Positions 40,201-52,157 of a stretch of DNA of 64,000 bases are shown piece by piece. A program made the translations under genes and the position numbers. This DNA is from Mesocentrotus franciscanus (taxonomy: Eukaryota > Echinodermata > Echinoidea > Camarodonta > Strongylocentrotidae). Numbering within the stretch: position 1 is the first letter of the stretch; the number at the start of each line of letters is the position of its first letter. The notes below the pieces were generated by a model that saw only the letters and a program-made list of their open reading frames with translations, had not been told where the DNA came from and did no database searches. Where the stretch lies: positions 19,703,744 to 19,767,743 of the forward strand of contig CP137670.1 of the NCBI GenBank assembly GCA_037976565.1, read 5' to 3'.

Positions 40201-42416
40201 TTTGAAGGGATCTTTATCTTTCCATCTTTTCAAAAGAAAACTAAAAATAACATTATGAATTGAACAATCTATACAAAACAAGATTTATTTTATTTATTAA
40301 TAGATGGAGGCACGTCCAACTTATCTAAATATAAGAATCTTGTTTTTCATTGTACATTTGTTTGACAAACTTATGTTTCTATCATTTTTGTACATTTGCT
40401 ATACTATTTTATGCTCTGAGAAAAATTGAATAAAGACTTTATTTGCAGGTTTAATTTTTTTTACTTTGTAATTAGAAATACGTTTCATTTGGCAAAGAGC
40501 TGAATGGATTATCCTGCATATGGACACCGGGCCAGCTTTACCATTATGATAACAGACGATGCTTTCCACGGAAGGAAACTAGATTTATCATGTTACATGT
40601 TACATGCTAAAGTGATATATTTATATATTTATTTAGTGATATAACTATTTGTTAACAAAATAGGGTAGGCAAAACTTATTAGTATTCAGCCTTTGAAAAA
40701 GGAAAGATGGTTAATATTGTCATTGTTTATCATATGTTGATGCTCAGTAAGAATCATAAAAACTGGCGTTTAATCTAATAATTTTCTAAGACTACATGAT
40801 GACTGTATGCCACACTTTTCAAAATCAGGACGAATAACGGAAAGTTGTTTTACAAATATTTCTACTTACTCTCGACACATTTTCCAGTGCAGATCTGAGA
40901 TCATCATTCGTATCCTGGAGTTTCTTGTTCGCCTCACTGTGGATCAGAAATAAATTATACAGACGTTTCTAACATTTATCCCACACAAAATTGAGCATAT
41001 AGTAAGAGACAGTGAACAGAAAAATATCCAAATTACATATTTCATATCTTAAAGCCCGTCTGCACTAGTTTGGCAAGGAGGGATTAGACCACCCAGCATG
41101 GTCACTGACAGGTAGTTATCTCATCAAATCAGCTCTCAATTAACATAAGAAAAAGAGGATCATGGGGGACCAACGGGCACCGCTTAGGCATTGTTTCCTA
41201 TATAGAGGGAGCAAGTAGCTATTAAAGTAGTGCATTGCGGCTTTAAATATAAATCAATCATCAATGTACTTACTGTAATAATTGGAGTTGCCTGGTGAGA
41301 TTCTCCTGTTCTCCGATGTAATCCTGTATGACGTCACGGTTACTATAGAAAAGATTAAAAAATAGTTATAATAAAAATGGCATTACAAATTGCAAGGGAA
41401 AGAACGTCGTGATAATCTGTCTATAAATAGTTCGTACAAGAAACTTCTCTCTGGAAAGATACACTGTGACGTATGGACAAGAACAGGTTTGGCTGGATCA
41501 TAAAAGTAATCATTTCAAAATCTTCCGTATTACTACGACAAATGTCATTCAAAAGATGGATATTCCTTAAAACATTTCGATGCCAATAACATGTTAGCTT
41601 AAAAGCCTATTTTAAGTCGATTATTATTTTTACCTCCAATTTGAGAAAGGTTTGGAAAAGCTAACCGTAAACTGGATTGGATAATATGCTTATTTCAATA
41701 AGTAGAATGACATAAAAATCGCGTCAAGATGGATCTTCGCTGGTTACTATTTATTATTATTATATTTTAGGCCCGCTTTGAGGAGAGAATAAGCTCCATT
41801 TTGTATCCTAGAGCGAGCCGCCTGGCATGGAACCATAACGCCATCCTTTCAGCCATGAAATAAAATGTTTACGGTCAATACATGTATTTTCACCCTGGAC
41901 AAGGGATATCAATATAAAATCCTACATGTCTATATCATGTTTTGTTGTAAAGTTTATATCTGACATTACATTTTAAAGGAACACGATGGAAGGGTAAACA
42001 AATAGGGGAAATTGTACATTTTCAGGAGGTTGTGTTTCTGGTTGTTGGTCTTGGATGGCTGTGCGTCAAGTCATTCAAAACATTCTATGCAAGTCTGAAA
42101 CATGAGTCGGCCATCTACTTACTTTGATATAAAACCATTCTGTTCGTCAAAGTCGCTTTTCAGTGTCACAAGCTCACTTCTTGACAGAACGATATTGGTC
42201 TGGGCTTCAGTAAGATTACTTCTTAGACTCCTGTTCTCACTCTTCAACTGTTCTAGGTCCTTCTTCAGAGAGTGGAGCAGGTCTTCCCGAGATGTGTCTA
42301 TCCTCTCTGCTTTGTCTTCGGCCTTTCGAAAGAGAAGGACCAGAATGCATCAGATTGTTTTGATGATAAGGGGATGTCATTGTATATTTATCCCAATACA
42401 AAAACAACAATTACTG

Positions 42417-42458
<42 letters not shown>

Positions 42459-42465
42459 ACTACTG

Positions 42466-42498
<33 letters not shown>

Positions 42499-42665
42499 TT
42501 ACTACTGCTACTACTACTACTACTTCTACTACTACTACTACTACTACTAGTCTCCAACAACTTATACTTCTAATGCTAATACTAGATCTATTTTGTTGTT
42601 CTTCTTCAACTACAACAGCAACAACAACAAAATCAGCAACAACGCTAATCCTTCTTCTTCTTCTT

Positions 42666-42704
<39 letters not shown>

Positions 42705-45700
42705 TTACTACTACTACTACTACTACTACTATTACTACTACTACTAATACTACTACTACTATTACTACTACTATTATGACTACTTCTACTACTACCACTA
42801 ATACTTAAAATACTACTTCTAATGCTACTGCTACTACACTACTTCTACTCATATCCCTTCTAAAGCCTCTTAACTGTTTACTTCTAAAAGTTCTACTGTT
42901 TGCAATGGTTTTTACTTTTAGCAACCGCAGCTTGAACTTCTGCTACCTGCCCAACCATTAAGAAAAGGCATCATACAACTGTAAAGTAAATATACTATCA
43001 GTTGCAATCTTTGATGAATCTCTGCTAAAGAGAATAAAAGCTCAGTTTTATGAAATAACCTTCCTATATTAATTAAGAATAGTAAGAAAATTAACCAACT
43101 TAAACGACGCTATAAGCAATTTAATTTTCAAAATTTTGTATAACTTATAATGTCACTGTTCATACAATGTTTTCTCCTTCTTTTGTCTATTTTCTTTATC
43201 TTTCCTTTTTTGTATTCTTGATCGTATACAAATTATTTACCAAAGTTATAGTTATTAAGTATATTTTGTAAGGATCATTTTTGACAAGCCTTTTATGTGC
43301 TTTTCATGATCCTCCCACTTCAAATATTTCATTATATGTGTTTGTATTTTGAAGATTATATGATATTCTTTTTATCTTGACGTGGAAATAAATAAATGAA
43401 TGAATGAATAAAGTTATACTTACTGTGTGTATTTGATTGAGATTACTCTTCAACTCCCGGATCTCTGCTTCTAACTGCTTCTGAATCTCGGCTTTCTCCG
43501 ATTCTATCCGTTCCCTTTCCTAAAACAGAAAACAAAAATTGTAAGGATTTGGTGTTTAGGTCTTAATGCCAGGGCCCCCTCTTATAAAGAGTTGTGATTG
43601 ATCCTAATTAATCGCAAGTCCTCCAATCAATCGAAAAATTGCAGTCTACTATCTCTTTTGATCATAGCTGCGATTGATATCAATCGAAAATAAGTCGCGA
43701 TTAATCGCAATTGTTTATAAACACGGGGCCCTGGTGTATTCTGAGATGTTACTTGAAGTTGGTTCTTTTCAATACATCGCCCTTTTTAAATTCCGTCACA
43801 AATGGAGTTCAAATGAAATATTCTCGTCTCGAAAGGCAAAATCTCAAGAGAGACGGAGCCTGGATGATGCTTGCAAACAATGTTAAGACTAACGACACGC
43901 ACGTGACAATGAACCGTGGAACGTATACCTGCGAAGGAGTGGGTCCTCTTGAAAGGGACCGCCATGCTCTAGGTCTGGAGCCTACTGAGTTCATCCTTGA
44001 AAGAACCACTGCCCCAGGAGATTCATATCCAGGTCCTGGACTGATACCACACCGCCTTAAGTCAGGTGTCGACTTGTGCAGATTCAGATCTTGCCAGCTT
44101 GATCTGGTTCTAGTCGGTTTATGCTGGGAGGGTTTTTGAAAGCTAGAATGTTCGCTCGAGAAACCAGAGGAGCTGTTGGCACGCTGGAGATCTGGTACAG
44201 ACTTGGTTCTGTTCAGGTCAGATGGCGACTGTGATCGTTGTGATAATGTAACCTGTGGATTTTTCTTCAGAATGCCTTCTTCCGAAGAAACCATTGCCTT
44301 TGTATTGTAATGGCCATCTTTGGACAACGCTCGAGAGGTTGCGAATATGCCTGACTGTCCGACCAAAGGTGTTGCTTTGTAGTGTTGCGGCAATGATTTC
44401 GTAGGGATTGAAGTATTCGGTAAGGACTCTAATTCACCCTTTCTTTGCAGTGCATGTAATGCACTCTGACCAGGCTGGGCGACAAATGGTGTTGGCTTGT
44501 AGTATTGCGGCAAGGAGTTCATATGATTTGAATCCCTTGTTGGCCAAGTCTGTTCCCCATCCCTTTGCATAGTGTGTATTCCGCTTTCATGCTCATCGGC
44601 GAAAGGTGTCGGCTTATAGTGTTGGGGCAAGGTGGTATGTGATGTAGTTTGATGGAAATGTTGATTATTCTTTTGATTTCTGCTCGAAGCAGAGTTAGAA
44701 GCGAAAGGGGTTGGCTTGTCATATATCGAATGTTTCATGTCGTTCAAAGCACCATTACCCTGTTGCTCCTCCGTCGACTTCGGTGCTGCACTTTTCTGGA
44801 GTGCAGCCCTTAATTGGTCAGAAGCAGATGGAAAACTCTGTGATGGGGCATAGTATGGTTCGTATACAGGATGAGTTTGTTGATGATTCAAGGATGGCTG
44901 CGCTTGATGCGTGCCACCAGTTGGATGATTCAAGGACGGCTGCGCTTGATGCATGCCACCATTTGGATGAACATTCTTTGGATTCAACGAACCACTAGAT
45001 TGTTGATTGATTGGGACCTTTTGCTGCAGACCCTGTCCTGATGGCTGCCCATTCTGCTGTACCGCAACGTTTCCCGTTGGCCTCGGAACCGGTTGGTAGT
45101 TCCCTGTGGTCTTTGAAGTTTGGTGAACCTGTTGAGCAGTTTTGTATTTATGGGCGGATGCATCGTAAGGCCTAGGAGGAGGCATTGGTTCAGAGAAGTC
45201 ATCCATTACCAACGACTTGAATGCATCGCCAGCCTCACTGAGTGATACGGTTACATCGGTCCAAGCAGTCTTAAGGCTGTTAAAGCTGAGATCCATTGTG
45301 AAATCGTGTTCTTTTCCAACGCTTCCAATATATTCCTCAAACAGCAATCAAGATAACTCTTGCTAATGATTTCGAAGTCTGTACTAAAAGATCCAATCAT
45401 ATGTGGTCGATTTTTTGAACGGCAATCTTTTTAAATACGTGGTGGAAAATCACAATCTTCATAAGATTCTGGGTCACAATAATTGTCACAATAAGCAAGG
45501 TAAAAGTAGCATATACATATACCCCATGCGAGTTTCCTTTACATCCACTTAACCACACACATAGTTAGGCTTCATCTATTCCAGAACAACACCCACGATG
45601 CCCATTAAGACTCCAAAGTTTGTTCAAGAGAGTGAAAAAATAGTTGCTGGAAGATATATTCCAGAAAACTGCTCTGTACAGGCCTATGTACACCAAGGTG

Positions 45701-48700
45701 CCTCGAACGAGCCAGGATATGTCAAGTTTCTAAAAACTCCATTCAACTTTCTGTTCTAGACAACAGTGGTAAAAAAGAGGTATGGAAGAAGGATGAACGT
45801 ACGCCACAAACAACTTAAGAAAACCATCCTGTTTATTGATCATCGCTTCCAAGACTGGTATCCAAACCTATCTCAAGGCAATCCTTCATCGTTGTGTTTC
45901 CTGTAATGATCCTAAGATGGTATAGGAATGCAGTCTGTTTGAAAGGCGGTATACCGTGCCGTATTGATTTCGCTTTTGTTAATCATTGAGCTATTCATCC
46001 CCCTATTGTTCAACTGACAGTGTGCTAAATAAATCAATATTCTGAACGGCATATTTAGTCTTTTACAGGACTCAGCATCGCAAATGAAATAGTCCGCTCA
46101 ACGTGGACACACAGAACTAAAGTATAGCATCATATTTATTTCGCAACATTCAGCAAAAATCACCTTCATTACTCTTTTTAAGTAAATGATATGATTTATT
46201 GAATACCATTATTTCATTTTGGTACAGTAATATTCTTTTCATTTTTCACGAAGTGTTCCCGCGATCGAAAGAGCGTGTTTAATGATTTTTAACAAAACCC
46301 AAATACTTATTTTAAGCTACCTGTTCACCAATAGTCACATGTTACCATGATGCTCGATTTGCAATGGTTACGAAGGAAACATTGCATAATAATAGATAAT
46401 ATTTTGCGTAAATAACATTCCTCCTACCTCTTTTCTGACTCTCTGCTCTGTTCGGGTCATCTGTACCTCCATCTCATACTCGAGCTGCTGGAGATGTTCG
46501 GCATTGGTTTCATTCGTCCTGTTTCCAAGGAAACCAATAACGTCTTATTAATTTTTATAAAATTGGTATGTAGTCACTTCTTGTTAACAGACGTCAAAAC
46601 AGATCTCCCACTGGTAAGTGAACGCACAGTGATCAGAATATGTTTACACTAAATTCAACGTGGAAGTGTATTTTTGTCCCGGCCGAATTACCTCCAAAAT
46701 ATATATTTCTTGATTATTGCGACGTTAACAATGTACAATCACTTTTTATACACAGTCTAAACATTTTTTATTTAGTTTTTAAAGCAAGGTTGGCAAGAAA
46801 AAAACGTTGTCCTTTGCTCTTGGCTTATATGACGCACATTTTTGTATTCATTGATTTAATTTTAAAAACTCCAAATTTCTTTTGTATATAACATAGAAGC
46901 AAAGTATTTTCTATAGTCTAGGCTTATACAAACTGAAACATATTTATAACAAAGCTTTTGATAAACGATTATAAATACAAAAGATTACATTGTTCATAAC
47001 TTCACATTGTATGTGACTAAAATATAGCAAATAAGGGTAAAAATATTACAACACTACACAGTTATTTCATCACAAAAAATTAGAAGGGGCATTACCTTTT
47101 TCAGAAAAAAGCTGAATACTCTTACTAATTTAGACTTTCATATTTCTCAACATATCATTATACAGAATTGAAGTTATGAGATTTCCCTTCATTAAAACAC
47201 ACCATCTACCCCAAAACTTCTTGCGTTACATCGATCGTCGCAAGAATATACTTCTGATTTACAATTCCTGTTTTTGGTATATTTATTACATAAAGAAAAG
47301 CACTTAGAATTCTTTCACTATCATATATCAAATATCAAGGAGCTTGAAAAATAGCATCGTAATTTATCTTCCCTTTTCAGTTTCTTCGTTTTATTTTCCA
47401 TTTCACATGATGAATACATATTTAACTAATGGGTCCACGTTTCTGCCTCCAAACGCACACATACAGTTAACAAATCAATTATTCATACCCTTACCAAGTT
47501 TGGTAATTTTTTAAATATTTGAAAATTTGTTTTGTCCCAATTCATGTCTCTTGAGAATGGGGCATATTAAAACGTAAATCTGTAAGTAGTAGAAAAAAGA
47601 AGAAAAAGGGCCTTAGTTCAACCAGTCCACCTTTCATTCTTGAGTTACGAAAAACACAACACATATCAAATTTACAAGGGATATGGATAATTATGTTGTT
47701 AAATGTATATGCACATTTGATTTCAAAAATAAAATATACCTTTTTAATGACTTCTCTAACCTATCGACCCCTGATTGGTACTGCCTCAGATCTTTTATGA
47801 CGTCATATATGACGGACTCATATTGGCGAAGGATTTGAGGCACCTCTGACGAATGGAGCTGCTGGTAAAGTTCACAAATTTGGTCTTGGCTAAGAAGAAA
47901 AGAGAAAACATAATTGTAATTTACTAATTATATATATGGATGTATATTCGATCTTTGATGACTGCGAAGATTAAAAAAAAAAAATAGGCCATGACAAATC
48001 AAATCAAACCGAATCAATGAACATTTAAAAACGGGCTCAGCGTGATTTTTTTCGGATGTAGGCCTAAAATAGCTCGGATTCATTATTGTACTTCCAAAGC
48101 ATACACATGAAAGGAAATAGTACAGCTGCTGTTAAATTGGTCAAAAAGAGAGCTGGTCCCACTTTTTTATTTTTGTCCTTGAAAATGAATCACTTGCAAA
48201 TGAAGCTCCTTTGGATATTTTCCAATCAAACAAGTGTTTTGATATTGGAAAAATGATAGTATAAAGTACGGTTATGAATTTAAATATACTGTAAATGTGA
48301 ATTAATTAATTAATTAAATGTGTGTAATATTGTGATATCTTTGGGGGTCTATTGTTAGTGGAAAGATATAATCATTTTTATATTAGTATGTTGAAGTGTA
48401 TATGCATACCCTAAAAGCAAACACTTGCACAAGTACACTCAAGCAACCGCACACCCAAACACACACCCACACACGCACACACACACATACACAGTATTGA
48501 ATTTCGAGTCCGCTTTCATGGAATTCCCTTGCATATGTTCCATATTTATTTTAATCAAATATACCACAGGCAGAGATCTCATGATCGCCGTATTTCACCC
48601 GCTTCGACCTTTTTTGTGTAAACAATTATTTTGAAGTATGTTGACATTCAAGGTAAGATAACCAGACATAATACACACAAGAGCGTTTCACGTCTTATCT

Positions 48701-51700
48701 CGTTAAAGATATTATGTCCCTTTTGCAGCCAACATCAAATTCTGTAGAACTTTGCAGGAATTATGAATATGTCATGTATGTCCTATCTGTGAAATTTAAA
48801 CGTTAGCAGTGTCCTAATATTCAAATTATGCAAGGAAACCCGTTTACTTGCTAGACTTCACTGTCAGACACTATTGAGTGACTGACTGGCTTTTTCATCT
48901 TTGGTAATAACATACATAAAATGAGCTGTAAAGGGTACATGAGCATTTGTCTACATCAATAACCCACTTCTTGTAATGGCCAAAATTAAACTGATTGAAT
49001 CTTTGCGCAGCATAAAACGTACGACCATTCGGTACAATGGTCTGAAAAATCAGACTATTACTTACTGGCTCTATAGCTCCTAAGTCGATTCGACAACTAA
49101 TAGTCGTTATTTTCCCACTTAAAGACATTTTCAAGCCCCTTTTTTAGGGAAATTCTAAATTAGTATTATCTTTCAAATGCCGTTGGAATTTAACCTTTTC
49201 ATTTGTTTTTTGGCCTGCAAATGGGACATAGTACCTTTAAAGCCGAGGGGAAAAGGGTTTATTAATGATCGTATCTGGCATTAAAGATCTTCATACGACA
49301 TATTAACAATGACAATGATCATACGTCAGTATGCTGACATTCAATTTATCACCATAAATTTACACACCTACTGATACATTTCTCTTCTTAGCTCCTTGAA
49401 GGATAGGGAAAAAGAGTGTGATGAGGTTTATATTTAGCAGTACAATCTTATTTTGAAATATTAAAGGTATATACCAGTTTTGGAAACGCCCCCCTCTCAA
49501 AAAAATGAAATGGAAGCTCTAATAACCAATCATGTGAAATAATATGTTTTGAGTAATACGCGATGATACAAATTTTGCCGGGAAACCGCCTACTAATTGA
49601 TATATTTGGTAAATTATTATATCGATCCGGCCTGGATAGATATCGCGTAGTCCCATATACATCTTTCTGTGTACAGTGCTTGTAACTTTACCAAGACTGG
49701 GCCAAATTTCTCATCATTTTGATGATTTCAGAACCTTGCAGTACACACCAATACTTATATGCTAGATGATCAACCTTTACTGATCGATTCCACAACGTTT
49801 CTTTCACAATGCAATCGCATGACCAGAACTGGTTTATACCTTTAATGATATTTATTATGCCAACGATAGTAAAAGAGTGTGATGACAATGAATAAAAGAT
49901 AACCACATGCATAAAGATGCGTTTCTCTTCTTAACTCGTTAAAGGGTAGAGGAACACTATGTGATGAGGTTTATATTTTGCATTATAAAATCTCCATATG
50001 AAATAGTAATGACATTTCTAATGTCAAAGATGATGTTGGAGTGTGTTAATATACAAATGATGCATGCGCATGAGTTCATTATACGATCTATTCGCACTCG
50101 AGTTGAGGCTGTGTGTATCTATCGTACGAAGCGGTTAGGCTCAGTGCGATAGATACACACAGCCTCAACGAGGGTGGCTAGATCGTATAATGAACGAATG
50201 AAAACATGCATCATTTGTTTTATACTACGAAACTCCTCGATCCTTGTTATTTGATATAAAAAGAATTCATTCAAGATTTTTTTTGTGACAGTATGGCTGA
50301 CAAATAAATCTCAAGTTTGATAGGCTTAATTTAGTGCGCACACAGAGATAAGCGCACTTACCTCTATACGCATTTACGCATAGTGCTGCGCAAGAATAGT
50401 CCCACACACAGTATAAGCGCTCTACCCTCTACGCGCACTAATGTGCATCATGTAAAACATCGTTGGATAGTACTGAAAACTATTGCACGCTTTTTCATGA
50501 AAAACGTGGGATAGTCTCAGTAAATGAATCACATGTGACCGCGCATGACCAATCATTTGATTAGGATCTAGGAGTGAGTTGTATAACATTCAATGTAAGA
50601 TAACAAGCCATTCCACAGGTGCGTTTCACGTCCTGTCTCGCTAAAGGATAGAGGGATACGGTGTGACGAAGTTTGTATTTCACATTATAAAATCTCCATT
50701 TGAAATATTCATGACATTTCATGACATTTCTAATGTCAACGACAATGAAGGAGTGTGTTGACATTCAATGGAAGATAAACATGCATAACATACATACAGG
50801 TGCGTTTCTCTTCTTAACTCGTTAAAGGATAGGGGAATGCAGTGTGATAAGCTTTACATTTTCACATACAATCTTCTTATGAAATATTAATAATATCCCT
50901 AATGTCGACGTAAATTAAGGAGTGTGATGACAATCAATGAATTGTAATCCTTCATTTAATACACACCTTAACCATTTACAGTCGAGGGGAAAGAAGTGCA
51001 TTTATGGTCATATCTGGCATATACAATTTTCCTATAATATATAAATGCCATTTCAAATATCAACGACGTGAGTATTTAGGTTACATTCAATATTATAATA
51101 TAAACATGCGTTGTCGCACACGTATAGGACACAGCACTCCTTCTACTTGTTAAACTCAAGTTGAATACAGTACAGTGCAGCTGAGTAGACTTTTTAATTT
51201 AGGGATATTCAAATGAAATATTAAATTCACTGTGAAATAATTTTCACTTCTAAATGGTGCAGCTATTGATGAGAAACTTAGAATAGCGAAATATCTTGAG
51301 ACTTATCATGCAGTTTGGCGAAAAGAATTATTGGGATTACACTAGTGTAAACGGCCTTTAATATAGGACGTATCGTTGGAATAATGTTTGGAATAATTCA
51401 TCTTGACTAACATTTCTATGAAGGCCCGAACAATTTTGTTGTATTTGCATAATAACAAAGTATTTTTGTTTTGATTGCAAGGAACTATAGCAACATCCAA
51501 CAAGACAAAGGCAACGGTTTGTATTCCTGACGGTTAAAATCGAGCACGAACGTTAGTCCCATCCTTTCCCTAAACCCGGGATATATGCATTATTTGCTTT
51601 TTATAGTGGCCTTTAAATTTGTATGTTACATGTCCAATGCTGTACGTGTATATATTTCATCCGTCTGACGTTTTCATAAGGCACGGCAGGCCTCATGCTA

Positions 51701-52122
51701 GACATATAAAATAATACAAGGAATAGTTTGACACTCTTTTTGACTCCATCTGACATTTTCAATTAAATTACATTGAAACACAAAGACCTGATTCGCATTC
51801 CAATAACATACTGGGAAGAAGAGACGGACTAACAATGGGCCTACGTGTTATCATTCATTCAAAAACAATACAAACTATTTCATAATCAAGGAGGTTATCG
51901 ATTGAATATTTCCTGCACGTGCAAAATATGTACCTTCATGGGCGTTACAGAGGAAAGCTGCTACGTTTATGTAATTTAAGGGGCGATTCAATTCAACCCA
52001 ATAGATATCTTTTTACTAATATAATGTATGTTATTGCATCTTCCTTTAACATATCTTCCTTTACTCTATATACTTTGGTTTTGCATGGATAAGTACTAAC
52101 TCCAAGCAGATTTATATATATT

Positions 52123-52157
<35 letters not shown>

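Larger units (their letters stand above)
48650..51140. repeat. Array of degenerate ~170-250 bp repeats
   Basis: The words GCGTTTCTCTTCTTAACTCG and TTAAAGGATAGGG recur near 48684, 49379, 49918, 50622 and 50803. TTTATATTTTGCATTATAAA and CAAATGAAATATTAATGAC-like words follow most of them, and GTCGAGGGGAAA...ATCTGGCAT recurs at 49231 and 50978. The units are diverged and interrupted by an inserted TTAA element (49465-49841) and a palindrome (50057-50214). No coding content; it fills part of a RASEF intron. Confidence 0.75.

Noticed and set aside
42102..42779. 225-codon plus-strand frame
   Set aside because: Antisense of the RASEF coiled-coil exon fused to a CTA repeat.
43711..44139. 142-codon plus-strand frame
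   Set aside because: Antisense shadow of the large RASEF exon.
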